This document shows positions 9,645 through 17,739 of a stretch of 64,000 bases of DNA, in pieces. The DNA comes from Aliidongia dinghuensis (GTDB lineage Bacteria; Pseudomonadota; Alphaproteobacteria; ATCC43930; CGMCC-115725): NCBI RefSeq assembly GCF_014643535.1, contig NZ_BMJQ01000010.1, forward strand, positions 124,001 to 188,000. The letters run 5' to 3'. A model generated the notes under the pieces. The model was not told the origin of the DNA. It made no database searches and was given only the letters and a program-made list of their open reading frames with translations. Both the position numbers and the translations under genes were made by a program. Position 1 is the stretch's first letter, and every line of letters begins with the position of its first letter.

Positions 9645-9923
9645 GGCAGAATCTCGACAGCACGACTAACCGAGTCCGAAGATTAGCACCGCCCCCGGTT
9701 CGGCAACAGGCATTCGGGCGGTAGGGCGGCTCACAATCCCGTCAGGTCCTGACGGCACGGGTCGACAAGGGGTGGTAGCCGCACGGCACCCATGAAACAA
9801 TCTATCGCTCGTCGCCTTGACCTTGGATTCCCGCAACCCCTAATCTTGTCCAGTCTGGCGGGTTGTGGCCCGCCCCACGCGTTTTCGGGGCGCCGTTTGG
9901 GCACCCGCAGGAGATTTGATCCC
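9645..9923. promoter_or_regulatory. Divergent intergenic region between the cyclase and trxA
   Basis: This 279-base spacer must hold the promoters of the cyclase (leftward) and trxA (rightward). A hairpin GGCGGG-ttgtgg-CCCGCC lies at 9857-9874, within the probable trxA leader. A ribosome binding site AGGAG is at 9909-9913, ten bases before the trxA ATG. No convincing -35/-10 pair was identified by eye. An open frame in phase with trxA extends back to 9792, but its composition does not look coding. Confidence 0.35.
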
Positions 9924-10250
9924 ATGTCCGCGCTTACGACGAAGGTTTCCGATTCGAGCTTCGAGGCCGATGTGCTGACCGCCCCGGGTCCGGTCCTGGT
10001 GGACTTCTGGGCGGAGTGGTGCGGCCCCTGCAAGATGATCGCCCCGGCGCTGGACGAGATCGCCGAGCAGTTCGCCGGCAAGATCACGATCGCCAAGGTC
10101 AATATCGACGAGAACCCGAGCACCCCGGCCAAGTACGGCGTGCGTGGCATCCCGACCCTGATCATCTTCAAGAACGGCCAGGTCGCGGCCCAGAAGATCG
10201 GCGCGCTGCCGAAGAGCAAGCTTGTCGAGTGGGTCTCCCAGTCGATCTGA
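9924..10250 (+). CDS. trxA: Thioredoxin
   Basis: 108 aa, standard thioredoxin 1 size. The redox-active WCGPC is at residues 32-36, preceded by [20 protein letters not shown] supplies the cis-proline loop. It reduces protein disulfides in the cytosol with thioredoxin reductase. ATG 9924 is preferred because it follows an AGGAG at proper spacing and gives the canonical N-terminus; upstream in-frame ATGs would add 44 unlike residues. It sits downstream of the addAB block, as in many alphaproteobacteria. The stop codon lies inside the first unit of a short tandem repeat. Confidence 0.95.
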   Translation: MSALTTKVSDSSFEADVLTAPGPVLVDFWAEWCGPCKMIAPALDEIAEQFAGKITIAKVNIDENPSTPAKYGVRGIPTLIIFKNGQVAAQKIGALPKSKLVEWVSQSI

Positions 10251-10304
10251 ACGCTGGCGATCTGAACGCGCTGGCGATCTGAACGCGCTGGCGATTTGAG
10301 CGCG
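10244..10304 (+). repeat. Tandem 17-bp repeat over the trxA stop codon
   Basis: The unit GATCTGAACGCGCTGGC occurs as a 15-bp first copy (10244-10258), two exact 17-bp copies (10259-10275, 10276-10292) and a degenerate partial copy (10293-10304). The trxA TGA is part of unit one, so the array looks like a duplication of the gene's own 3' end. Slipped-strand expansion is the likely origin. Confidence 0.8.
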
Positions 10305-10316
10305 ATGTTACGGAAG

Positions 10317-10344
10317 GTCAGGCTGGCCGGCGCGCCAGCCTGAC
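10317..10344. terminator. Perfect 11-bp hairpin between convergent trxA and rarD
   Basis: GTCAGGCTGGC (10317-10327) pairs perfectly with GCCAGCCTGAC (10334-10344) around a 6-base loop. It overlaps the last codons of rarD and lies about 67 bases past the trxA stop. No strong T-run follows on either strand, so it may be a weak bidirectional terminator or an mRNA 3'-end stabiliser. Confidence 0.45.
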
Positions 10345-11217
10345 TGTCTCGCGCCCATAGAGGGCGAGCGCCGTCCAGATGACGGCGAAGCAGGCGAGCT
10401 TCGTTCGCCCGAACGGCTCGCCATAGACGAACGCGCCGAGCAGGAACGCCATGCTTGGCGTCAGGAACTGCATGAGGCCCAGCGTCGAAAGCTTGAGCCG
10501 GCGCGCTGCCGCCGCATAGGCGATGAGCGGCACGGCCGTGACCACGCCCGACAAGGCCAGGAGCGTCGAGGTGCCCGGCAGCGCCGCGCCGAAATGGATG
10601 GTCCCGGCGGCCGCCTGCCAGGCGAGGTAGATCGCCGCGAACGGCACCAAGAGGAAACATTCGAGCGTGTTGCCAGGCAGTGCTTCGACCCGGACCGTCT
10701 TCCGCACCAGCCCGTAGAAGCCGAAGCTGATCGCGAGCACCAATGCCCGCCAGATCTCGCCTTCGGTGCCGAACGCCAGCGCCGCCACGGCACCCAACGC
10801 CATGAGGCAGGCGACGAGCTGCAGGCGCGTCAGCCGCTCGCCCAGCACCAGCCGGCCGAGCGCCACATTGGTGAGCGGCGCCAGGAAATAGCCGAGGCTC
10901 GCCTCGAGCACGTGGCCCGACGTGATGGTCGCGACATAGGTCAGCCAGTTGACGCCGATCAGCAAGGCCGAGAGCCCGATCAGGCCCACGACGCGCCCAT
11001 CGCGGAGCGCCCGGCGAAAGGCCGCGACGCCACCACCCAGGGGCAGCAGCACAGCCATGAAGACCGCCGACCAGACGATGCGGTGGCTCAGCACCTCAAC
11101 CGCCGGGACAGCGGCCAGGAGCTTGAAATAGCTGGGGAACAGCCCCCAGGTGAGGAACACGCCCAGCGCCAGCAGCAATCCGACGCGCTGGCTGCGCGCC
11201 TGGTCGATCGTACTCAC
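10318..11217 (-). CDS. rarD: RarD-type EamA-family permease
   Basis: 299 aa from the GTG at 11217, where the sequence begins VSTIDQARSQRVGLLLALG. The open frame extends further upstream, but that part has the composition of a shadow of the next gene. About ten hydrophobic helices in two EamA repeats are visible. Family-typical stretches are FLTWGLFPSYFKLL near the N-terminus, and LNWLTY-like (VNWLTYVAT) and LGYFLAPLTNV in the middle. These match RarD, an inner-membrane drug/metabolite transporter (DMT) superfamily protein of unsettled substrate. It is convergent with trxA and sits 19 bases from the DUF423 gene on the same strand, so the two are probably co-transcribed. Confidence 0.85.
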   Translation of the reverse strand: MSTIDQARSQRVGLLLALGVFLTWGLFPSYFKLLAAVPAVEVLSHRIVWSAVFMAVLLPLGGGVAAFRRALRDGRVVGLIGLSALLIGVNWLTYVATITSGHVLEASLGYFLAPLTNVALGRLVLGERLTRLQLVACLMALGAVAALAFGTEGEIWRALVLAISFGFYGLVRKTVRVEALPGNTLECFLLVPFAAIYLAWQAAAGTIHFGAALPGTSTLLALSGVVTAVPLIAYAAAARRLKLSTLGLMQFLTPSMAFLLGAFVYGEPFGRTKLACFAVIWTALALYGRETVRLARRPA

Positions 11218-11236
11218 GCTTGCGTCGTGCCGTGCA

Positions 11237-11614
11237 TTACTGCGCCAAGCGGCGCAGGCCCAGGCCGGCGACGACGAGCCATGCCAGGATGAAGGCGGTG
11301 CCGCCGATCGGCACGATCGAGCCGAAGGCGCCCAAGCCCACCGTGGCCGAGACGAGCAAGCCACCGCCGAACAGCACCATGCCGACCAGGAACAGCCAGA
11401 AGGCGATGTCGACGAGCCAGCCGCCGGTGCCGGCCCGGCCGACCTGTGCGAGGCCGACGAGAGCAACCGCATGGATCATGAGGTAGCGCGAGGCGAGATC
11501 GACCAGCTGCCGCGCATGATCGTCGGCAACCACGTGGGTTCCGACGGCGCCGGCCGCAACCCCGACAGCCCCACCGAGCCCCGCTGCCAAAAGGAATTTA
11601 CCGGCCACCGTCAC
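11237..11614 (-). CDS. DUF423 small membrane protein (YgdD-like)
   Basis: 125 aa with about four transmembrane helices. The N-terminus GLGGAVGVAAGAVGTH, then LASRYLMIHAVALVGLA and a C-terminal VPIGGTAFILAWL, are the recognisable DUF423 pattern. Function is unknown; relatives are inner-membrane proteins. It starts at a GTG, a common choice here, with a purine-rich stretch upstream. It lies directly upstream of rarD in the same orientation. Confidence 0.85.
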   Translation of the reverse strand: MTVAGKFLLAAGLGGAVGVAAGAVGTHVVADDHARQLVDLASRYLMIHAVALVGLAQVGRAGTGGWLVDIAFWLFLVGMVLFGGGLLVSATVGLGAFGSIVPIGGTAFILAWLVVAGLGLRRLAQ

Positions 11615-11992
11615 CTCTTCCGGATGCTTCTGATACGACCCCTGATAGCACGCCCCAAGAGACCCTGCGCGGCCCCGTGCCCCGACCGGGGAGCGCGGCA
11701 GACCTGCTCAGAACGGCCTGTCGCTTTCGAGTCGCCTTCGCCATATTGTGCACCGCAGTGGTAGGAGGCGGCCGCGAGATGCGCCGCCCCATGGGATTGA
11801 TCCGATCCTCGGATCTTCGAACTCGTTCCCTTGAGCACCACTCGTTTTCGCCCACCCCCATGGGACGGCGAAGAGATTGTTGGTGCTCCGGAACCCCATC
11901 GAATGGTTGCGGCGTACCCCGGCGTTTTTCCGGGCGGACGGGTCCGACGGAAAGACGAGATCCCTTTTCGCGCCCCGTTCGAGGAATTGTCC
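11615..11992. promoter_or_regulatory. Leader/promoter region of the DEAD-box helicase and of the DUF423-rarD pair
   Basis: This 378-base region is less GC-rich than its flanks. An in-frame ATG at 11831 could extend the helicase by 54 residues, but that stretch lacks family similarity and has poor codon bias. It is more likely a long untranslated leader, which is common for cold-inducible helicases. No cold-shock box or riboswitch fold was recognised. Confidence 0.3.
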
Positions 11993-13381
11993 TTGCTGTT
12001 TTCCGATTTCGCCCTGCCGCCCCAAGTCCTGAAGGCCCTCGAGCAGGAGGGCTATAACGAACCCACCCCCATCCAGGCCCAGGCCCTGCCGATCGTGCTC
12101 GAAGGCCGCGACCTGATTGGCAGCGCCCAGACCGGCACCGGCAAGACCGCCGCCTTCGTGCTGCCGGCCTTGGCCCGCCTCGCCGAGTTCAAGCAGCCCC
12201 GGCCGCGTGGCCCCCGGGTCCTGGTGCTGGCGCCGACGCGCGAGCTCGCGACCCAGATCCTCGACGCCACGCGCAAGCTCGGCAAGTTCATGCGGCTCAA
12301 CACGGTGTCGATCCTGGGCGGCATGCCCTATCGCCTGCAGCTGCAGCTCCTGTCACGGCCGGTCGACCTCATGGTCGCGACGCCGGGCCGGCTCATCGAC
12401 CATCTGGAGCGCGGCCGCGTGAGCCTCGCCGACCTCGAGATGCTCGTGCTCGATGAAGCCGACCGCATGCTCGACATGGGCTTCGTCGACGCGGTCGAGA
12501 CGATCGTGGCGGCGAGCCCCGCGACGCGCCAGACGCTGCTGTTCACCGCGACGTTCGACAAGCGCATGGTGCAGCTGACCCAGAAGATGCTGAAGGACCC
12601 GGCGCGCGTCGCGATCGAGGCGGAGACGCTGACGGTCGACCGCATCGAGCAGCGCCTGCATGTGGCCGACGACTTGGGCCACAAGCGCCGCCTGCTCGCG
12701 CACCTCGCCGCGAGCCCAGAGGTCGAGAAGGCGATCATCTTCGCCGCAACCAAGCGCGACGCCGATGCGCTGGCCGAGGAGTTGAACGCCCAGGGCCACC
12801 AGGCGAGCGCGCTCCACGGCGACATGACCCAGTCGGCGCGCAACTACACGGTCCAGAAGCTGAAGCAGGGCCGCATCCGCCTGCTGGTCGCGACCGACGT
12901 CGCCGCGCGCGGCATCGACGTCAAGGACCTGACCCACGTCATCAACTTCGACCTGCCGCGCCAGGCCGAGGACTATGTGCACCGCATCGGCCGCACCGGC
13001 CGCGCCGGGGCCTCGGGCATCGCGATCTCGTTCGCCTCGCCCGCCGACCGCCAGCTGGTCGACCGGATCGAGCGCTACACCGGCGCCGCCCTGGCGCCGC
13101 ACGTGATCCCGGGCCTGGAGCCGACCGTGAGCTTCAGCAAGCGGTCCGGTCCGCGCAAGCAGGGCAGCTATCAGAATGGCCCGCGCCGCTTCGGCGGTCC
13201 CGGCGGCAGTCATGCAGGCCGCAACGAGGGCAGCGGCGGCTATCGCGGCCGCAGCGGTGGCCAGGGCCACTACCAAGGTCACGGCCAGCGCTCTCATGGT
13301 CAGGGCAACCACCAGGGCCAGGGCCATGCCCCGGCCGCGAACCAACCCGGCGGCGACCGCCCGCTGAAGCGCGCGAGCTAA
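11993..13381 (+). CDS. DEAD-box ATP-dependent RNA helicase (RhlE/DeaD-like)
   Basis: About 462 aa from the TTG at 11993 (GAGGAA six bases upstream); the N-terminus then reads as the Q-motif region FSDFALPPQVLKALEQEGY with PTPIQAQ. An ATG at 11831 is the alternative start. Motif I AQTGTGKT is at about residues 44-51 and motif Ia PTRELA follows. Motif II LDEAD is near 153, with FTAT (motif III), ATDVAARGID (motif V) and YVHRIGRTGR (motif VI). The C-terminal tail of about 80 residues is Gly/His/Arg/Gln-rich and disordered, suited to RNA binding. It probably unwinds structured RNA in ribosome assembly or decay. A strong hairpin follows the gene. Confidence 0.93.
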   Translation: MLFSDFALPPQVLKALEQEGYNEPTPIQAQALPIVLEGRDLIGSAQTGTGKTAAFVLPALARLAEFKQPRPRGPRVLVLAPTRELATQILDATRKLGKFMRLNTVSILGGMPYRLQLQLLSRPVDLMVATPGRLIDHLERGRVSLADLEMLVLDEADRMLDMGFVDAVETIVAASPATRQTLLFTATFDKRMVQLTQKMLKDPARVAIEAETLTVDRIEQRLHVADDLGHKRRLLAHLAASPEVEKAIIFAATKRDADALAEELNAQGHQASALHGDMTQSARNYTVQKLKQGRIRLLVATDVAARGIDVKDLTHVINFDLPRQAEDYVHRIGRTGRAGASGIAISFASPADRQLVDRIERYTGAALAPHVIPGLEPTVSFSKRSGPRKQGSYQNGPRRFGGPGGSHAGRNEGSGGYRGRSGGQGHYQGHGQRSHGQGNHQGQGHAPAANQPGGDRPLKRAS

Positions 13382-13403
13382 ACGGCTCCAGCCAAACCCG
13401 GAC

Positions 13404-13439
13404 GGCCCGCCCGCCCCTTTCCGGAGGGGTTGGCGGGCC
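13404..13439 (+). terminator. Probable terminator of the helicase gene
   Basis: GGCCCGCC (13404-13411) pairs with GGCGGGCC (13432-13439), with an additional inner stem CCCC/GGGG. It lies 22 bases past the helicase stop. A short T-containing tail follows; the T-run is weak. Confidence 0.55.
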
Positions 13440-13491
13440 TTCGCCTTTGGCGCTAAAACCCGTCATCCGACGATCATCTCAGGACATCGCC

Positions 13492-13977
13492 ATGCCGAGC
13501 TTCGATATCGTTTCGAAGACCGACCTCGCCGAGGTCGACAATGCGCTGGGCAACATCCAGCGTGAAATCGAGACCCGGTTCGATTTCAAGGGCAGCAAGT
13601 GCAGCCTCACCCGCAAGGACGAGACGCTGACGCTTTTGGCCGACGACCAGCTCAAGATGAAGCAGATGCACGAGCTCCTGAAGACGCACCTGACGCGCCG
13701 CAAGCTCGACGCCGGCTGCCTCGAGTTCAAGGATCCGGAGAAGGCGTCGGGCGACTCGGTCAGGCAGACCATCATCGTGAAGCAAGGCATCGACAAGGAC
13801 CTGGCCAAGAAGCTGGTCAAGGATCTCAAGGATTCGAAGCTCAAGGTCCAGGTCGCGATCCAGGGTGACGAGTTGCGCGTCACCGGCAAGCAGCGCGACG
13901 ACCTGCAGGCGGCGATCGCCTTCATCAAGGGCCTCAAGATCGAGCTGCCGCTGCAGTACATCAATTTCCGGGACTGA
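13492..13977 (+). CDS. yajQ: YajQ-family nucleotide-binding protein
   Basis: 161 aa, the normal family length. The N-terminus MPSFDIVSKTDLAEVDNA, then ETRFDFKGSKCSL and the C-terminal KQRDDLQAAIAF, are diagnostic for YajQ (UPF0234). Members bind cyclic di-GMP in some bacteria (shown in Xanthomonas) and have two ferredoxin-like folds. ATG 13492 is chosen over upstream in-frame starts because it gives the conserved N-terminus. The gene is monocistronic between the helicase terminator and tRNA-Glu. Confidence 0.93.
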   Translation: MPSFDIVSKTDLAEVDNALGNIQREIETRFDFKGSKCSLTRKDETLTLLADDQLKMKQMHELLKTHLTRRKLDAGCLEFKDPEKASGDSVRQTIIVKQGIDKDLAKKLVKDLKDSKLKVQVAIQGDELRVTGKQRDDLQAAIAFIKGLKIELPLQYINFRD

Positions 13978-14079
13978 GAACGCGTGACGCGGACTGCCGC
14001 ATGGCAGGTCCGCGTCGGCCCGAAAAACGAGACGCTTGATCCGGACCCAAGGCTCCTGTATCTCTCGCCTCCTCTTCGG

Positions 14080-14155
14080 GTCCCCTTCGTCTAGAGGCCC
14101 AGGACACCGCCCTCTCACGGCGGGAACAGGGGTTCGACTCCCCTAGGGGACGCCA
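14080..14155 (+). tRNA. tRNA-Glu (anticodon CTC)
   Basis: A complete cloverleaf is visible. Acceptor GTCCCCT pairs with AGGGGAC; the anticodon stem CCGCC/GGCGG encloses loop CTCTCAC with anticodon CTC; the T-arm is AGGGG-TTCGACT-CCCCT. Discriminator G is followed by an encoded CCA (14153-14155). The 3' 47 bases (14109-14155) are repeated exactly at 32721-32767, showing that the 3' half now present was supplied by an integrated element. Confidence 0.95.
14109..14155 (+). repeat. attL: 47-bp direct repeat within tRNA-Glu
   Basis: Bases 14109-14155, from the anticodon arm through the CCA end, are identical to 32721-32767. Identity breaks at both sides (C versus A before, T versus A after). This is the core left by site-specific integration into the tRNA gene; the tRNA stays functional because the element carries the replacement 3' end. 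Confidence 0.93.
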
Positions 14156-14171
14156 TTGAAATCAATGACTT

Positions 14172-14195
14172 AAAGCCGCCTTTGGGCGGCTTTTT
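14172..14195 (+). terminator. Element-borne terminator for tRNA-Glu
   Basis: AAAGCCGCC (14172-14180) pairs perfectly with GGCGGCTTT (14185-14193) around a 4-base loop and continues in T residues. It lies 17 bases past the CCA and belongs to the element. The chromosome's original tRNA terminator appears to be the hairpin at 32771-32798, displaced by the insertion. Confidence 0.75.
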
Positions 14196-14201
14196 CATTT
14201 T

Positions 14202-14223
14202 GTACGGAAATTATACGGAAAAT
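14202..14223 (+). repeat. Left candidate integrase arm site
   Basis: A 22-base segment containing two TACGGAAA-like half-repeats. It matches 32584-32605 at 21 of 22 positions in the same orientation. Paired short repeats just inside both att cores are what tyrosine-integrase arm-binding sites look like. A further GTACGGA occurs at 14231. Confidence 0.5.
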
Positions 14224-14285
14224 CTGCCCCGTACGGACCTGGACGTGGGCGGATTCTCGCCAACTAAATTGGCACCCCGATTTCG

Positions 14286-14573
14286 ACTTATTCGCTCTCG
14301 CGCCTCTTAGCTTACGACGGAGGCACGCCGCTCACCGTAATCGCTCAGCAATTGGGCCATGCCGAGACGCGCTTGTCGGAGAAGCACTATGCTCACCTGG
14401 CGCCGGCCTATGTCGGCGACACGGTGCGCGCCGCGTTCGGCGACCTCAAGCTCGCACCGCCGTCGAATGTGGTGCCGATCGACGCCGCGATGCCAGCCCA
14501 GCCGCTAGCCGGCGGCGACGACGACGCAACTCGATCGCTTGACCAGACAGAACTTGGCGTCGTCGGACAATGA
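14286..14573 (+). pseudogene. 3' remnant of a second tyrosine integrase
   Basis: The frame reads STYSLSRLLAYDGG, TPLTVIAQQLGH, then RLSEKHYAHLAPAYV, which is the C-terminal catalytic block of a phage-type tyrosine recombinase (LGHxxxR and the nucleophile Tyr in EKHYAHL). The N-terminal domain, catalytic Arg and HxxR motif are missing, and the few residues before the block look scrambled. Its relation to the intact integrase at 31248-32540 is only moderate, so it derives from a different element that used the same tRNA. It is non-functional as it stands. Confidence 0.8.
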
Positions 14574-14695
14574 GCAACTGCTCCTCGCCGCAAGCTTCCG
14601 ACCTCCCATGAGAGATCAATAGAGCGACTTTGCGCGGTACGAGTTCTTTGGGGGAACCCACCTGGTCATAGCGCCATGCGGGAGGCGGCGGCACT

Positions 14696-15373
14696 TCAGG
14701 TGAATGTCATCGACAACTGGCTCGTCAGGCTCGGTGGGTCGTCGTCGAATGCGGCGCCCTCGCGCCAATGCACCTGCTCATACATCTGCAATGCCGCCAG
14801 CCTTTGTCCGGCTGCCGATTGGAGGGCGAGCGCCAGCGCCGCGCCCGCAGCCGCGTGGAAGTTGCGCCACATGACCTTAAAATGCTGGGATGCCTCCTCT
14901 GGAGTGCCGGGCGTCCAAGACACGATCGCCGCCGCCGCGGCTAGGAACGCCTCCGCTAGCCCCTTCTGCTCCCACAGGCTGTCGGCCTTGTTCCAGAAAT
15001 CCGGCAGCACCGTCGCCACCGCCTCGGCCCCCACGACACCCAGCACGAAACACTCGTCCACCTTGGCGCCGTGGAGCCAGTCCTCGATCGTCCGGTTGCC
15101 GATGATCAATTGCCGCGGCAGGTTGTGCGCACCTTGGGTTTGAGCCGCCCGCGTGCCGTGCCCTTCATCGAACTGGTTGCGCGCGCCGCGCAACGCAACC
15201 ACACCACGCGGCAGAATATCCTGGCGCCGCATGATGTAGAGGGCGATGAATATCTTCCGGAAGTCCTTGTAGCGCAGCACCGCGTGACCGCGCGGCGTGC
15301 CGACCTCCAAGCCGCCCGGAAACGTGACGCGATGCACATCCTTCGCATAGCGCCAGGGATCGACCCGTGCCAT
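14696..15373 (-). CDS. Hypothetical protein, unknown family
   Basis: 225 aa from the ATG at 15373, chosen because GGAGG lies eight bases upstream; an ATG 14 codons earlier lacks this. The protein begins MARVDPWRYAKDVHRV and is soluble by appearance, with an alanine-rich helical stretch (AAAGAALALALQSAAG) near the C-terminus. No motif was recognised. It is the first intact gene at the left end of the element and reads toward attL, with no obvious operon partner. Confidence 0.55.
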   Translation of the reverse strand: MARVDPWRYAKDVHRVTFPGGLEVGTPRGHAVLRYKDFRKIFIALYIMRRQDILPRGVVALRGARNQFDEGHGTRAAQTQGAHNLPRQLIIGNRTIEDWLHGAKVDECFVLGVVGAEAVATVLPDFWNKADSLWEQKGLAEAFLAAAAAIVSWTPGTPEEASQHFKVMWRNFHAAAGAALALALQSAAGQRLAALQMYEQVHWREGAAFDDDPPSLTSQLSMTFT

Positions 15374-15596
15374 CGGCGTGCCTCCGTTCCAAAAGGTACC
15401 ATACCGGATTGGCATCCGGGCAGCACGACATATTCTGGTAGTGCCTCGGTTTGCCGGCTTCGTCGGGGCCGGCCAATTTCAAATTTGTTCCTCGGCGGCA
15501 AGAACCTCAGACGAACCGTCCGCGCGGATCACTGGCTGTCCGTGACGAGCGCACCCATCTCGACGCGGCCGAGTTCGACACGGCGGCCCACGCGTC

Positions 15597-16187
15597 ATGA
15601 AAGGCAACATTCCCGGCCGGAACATAGCGGGGAAATGGGAGCAGACTGGCAAGGTCCTGGCCGCCGGCCTGTTTCTCACCTGGCCGATCGTACTGTTGGC
15701 GCCGGAGACCGCGAGCGCAGTCGCAGTCGGAACGAGGGTCGTTGGCACTGCAGCGGCCGTGCTTACGATCGGCGAAGCGGTCGCCACCCTGGGCGGCATC
15801 GCGGCGTTGCAGCGCGTGGCACCGGAACTTCAGATACATCGGGTCGAGGGCGAGCCCGACCCGGCGCACGTCTCGACCAGCTACGTCGAGCGGCAGAACC
15901 TCACGATGCGGATGTCGATGCGCCGGTTTACCCGCCTGACGAACGCCTTCTCGAAGAAGCTCGACAACCACATTCACGCGCTGGCGCTCTACTTCGCATT
16001 CTACAACTTCTGCCGGGTCCATAAGTCGCTGCGGGTCTCGCCCGCGATGGCGGCAGGCGTCAGCGATCGGCTGTGGTCGATGGAAGATATCGTGGCGCTT
16101 GATCGATGCGCGGGCCGAGCCTGCCAAGCGGCCGGTGACGTACCGGAAGCGGGCCGCGGACTCGCTTTAAGCGCTACGCTGAGATAA
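15597..16187 (+). pseudogene. Chimeric remnant: N-terminal membrane-like stretch joined to the 3' part of an IS1-like DDE transposase, frameshifted
   Basis: Residues 1-75 are an unknown sequence with two hydrophobic stretches. From about base 15850 the frame reads [19 protein letters not shown] and later [20 protein letters not shown], a pattern seen in IS1-like/ISNCY DDE transposases. After MEDIVAL the expected end [11 protein letters not shown] is found one frame over, reaching a TAA at 16168-16170, so a single-base frameshift near 16100 breaks the tail. The 5' half of the transposase and terminal inverted repeats were not found. It is a decayed insertion, possibly truncating a resident gene. 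Confidence 0.65.
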
Positions 16188-16229
16188 TGTTCTTCTCCAG
16201 GTGGAATTTTCAACCAAACGGAGAAGGCG

Positions 16230-16595
16230 ATGGCGAGCACTGGATTGACCGGCCCATACGCTCACACCTCGGCAGAGGTGGATAATCAAGTTACTAGAAC
16301 GTCTGCTGGCGCATACGCCCTTGGCCGCACGGACTCGTCTGGAACATTCCTTGTATCTTATGTGGGTCGATCCGATGACGATCTAAATAATCGCCTAAAG
16401 ACGCACGCATCAAACGCGACCTATAAGCAATTCAAGTATGGCTACATGGGGTCTTCAAAGGCTGCATTTGAAAAAGAATGCACGCTATACCATGATTTTG
16501 GAGAGTCCAGCCTAGATAACAAAATCCATCCAGCCAGACCGGCCAATAGCACTTGGTCGTGCCCAAAGTGCACTACTTTTGATCAAGTAATTTGA
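16230..16595 (+). CDS. GIY-YIG-like nuclease-fold protein with C-terminal CxxC
   Basis: 121 aa. Residues 27-32 (GAYALG) and 44-48 (YVGRS), followed by R55 in NNRLKTHA and acidic E81/E83 in FEKEC, follow the GIY-(x)n-YIG-Arg-Glu order of the GIY-YIG superfamily. NKIHPARP near the C-terminus also occurs in small members. A terminal WSCPKC (C111, C114) suggests half of a zinc ribbon. A good GGAGAAGG site precedes the ATG. The gene is AT-richer than the chromosome, consistent with foreign origin. It could be a DNA nicking enzyme or a non-catalytic binder; the role in the element is unknown. Confidence 0.55.
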   Translation: MASTGLTGPYAHTSAEVDNQVTRTSAGAYALGRTDSSGTFLVSYVGRSDDDLNNRLKTHASNATYKQFKYGYMGSSKAAFEKECTLYHDFGESSLDNKIHPARPANSTWSCPKCTTFDQVI

Positions 16596-16794
16596 CGACA
16601 TCCATGAGGGCGACAAGATAGCCGTAGTGCCAATACGCGCGCTCGCGTGAATTCTCATCCAAGTGCGCTTGATCCGCAAAGCAGTACGGCGAATTTTCGT
16701 TTAGCCACTCCGTAAGATCGCCAATACGCTGGTCTATGGCATCCCGAGGTATGGGTGCCTCGCGGCGCCCAGTATCTTTGTTGGAGTGGGTCAT
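16573..16794 (-). CDS. Small hypothetical protein
   Basis: 73 aa, soluble, acidic-basic mixed, beginning MTHSNKDTGRREAPIPRDAI and ending KLLDQK. It overlaps the end of the convergent GIY-YIG-like gene by 23 bases. Composition is AT-rich, as in that gene, and helix content looks high. No family was recognised. The convergent arrangement and shared composition suggest the two arrived together. Confidence 0.45.
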   Translation of the reverse strand: MTHSNKDTGRREAPIPRDAIDQRIGDLTEWLNENSPYCFADQAHLDENSRERAYWHYGYLVALMDVVKLLDQK

Positions 16795-17149
16795 GAAAGC
16801 CCAATCCGCGACAGCGGGTCCAGTTCCGACCGAATTTCAAACTGAGACACTACCTGTCTCTACATTCCCTTGACATCTGGCTGTGGCGCCGCCACGTTCG
16901 GTACGCCAATTGTCCCCAGATACTGGGACTTCGGCGTACGCACAGGTTAGATACTATGGCTATGCGGGAGCCGAACAGGCTCCCTGGGATATTGCTCAGA
17001 ACCCGGAACCCTTGGTGCGTGGGGCAACGGCATGTTGATCAAAGATGGCGTCGTGGATGCCTTCGGATCGATGTGCGTTGCCCAAGATCTATCTCGGCAA
17101 TAATCATCGATCAATCATCGCGGCGGCCATCTCCTAAGCGGAGAGGACG
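16795..17149. other. Intergenic stretch, no convincing gene
   Basis: This 355-base spacer is upstream of two divergent genes, so it should contain promoters for both. Open frames across it lack codon bias and start sites. A GGAGAGG ribosome binding site for the next gene is at its end. Nothing else was recognised. Confidence 0.3.
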
Positions 17150-17392
17150 ATGTCGCACCGTAATCATGCTGTGGCCCTTGGAAGAGCGGTGCTTTGCGTC
17201 GCGGCACTGGCCGAGCTTTTCCACTTACTCGGCGCGGTCTACTCGCGCTTCGCGAGATGCCGGACCCTCGCCGATGTGCTGGACTGCCTGAGCCAATTAG
17301 ATGAGGTCACCGCAATCGGCCTGATCGTCTGCATCTTGATAGCGCTGGTGGTGCTGGTCACGACCATCGAAGAAGTGCGCGGATCAGACTGA
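17150..17392 (+). CDS. Small membrane protein, unknown
   Basis: 80 aa, preceded by GGAGAGG about five bases before the ATG. Two hydrophobic segments are visible, at about residues 9-30 and 52-71 (AIGLIVCILIALVVLVTTI), giving a probable hairpin in the inner membrane. No family was recognised. Small two-helix proteins are frequent in prophage-like elements (holins, superinfection-exclusion proteins), but nothing here separates these options. Confidence 0.5.
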   Translation: MSHRNHAVALGRAVLCVAALAELFHLLGAVYSRFARCRTLADVLDCLSQLDEVTAIGLIVCILIALVVLVTTIEEVRGSD

Positions 17393-17739
17393 TCAAGCAA
17401 GTGCCTGATCGCGTTTGGCCCGCGACATCAGCAAAGCGCCGCAAAGTGGTCGCTATACTCGCGACGCGCGCTTTTCTCCATTGTGGAGCGACTTGGGTGC
17501 GTCATATGGCGGCCTTCACGAGTTTCAGCATAGTGCGCTCCTGCGGGCATTGCCCGACGCACGAGTATATTGGGTATTGAGGATCTGGAGAGCGCGGGCT
17601 TCCCCATTGCCGTGTTTGCCCGTGCTCCGTTGCTATCACCTGGCAAGCTGCGCAAGCTTGGCGGGATCAACGTCTCCGAGGGGGATGGCTCATGGACGAA
17701 CGGCGGCCGATTGACCTGCTCCGGAATTCGGGAGGACAG
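17393..17739. other. Intergenic stretch, no convincing gene
   Basis: 347 bases upstream of the HEPN-like gene. An in-frame ATG at 17692 with a preceding GAGGGGG could be an alternative start for that gene. No repeat, RNA or promoter was identified with confidence. Confidence 0.3.

Noticed and set aside
8190..9686. A 498-codon plus-strand frame opposite the cyclase gene
   Set aside because: Antisense shadow; the minus-strand product has clear cyclase and zinc-ribbon motifs.
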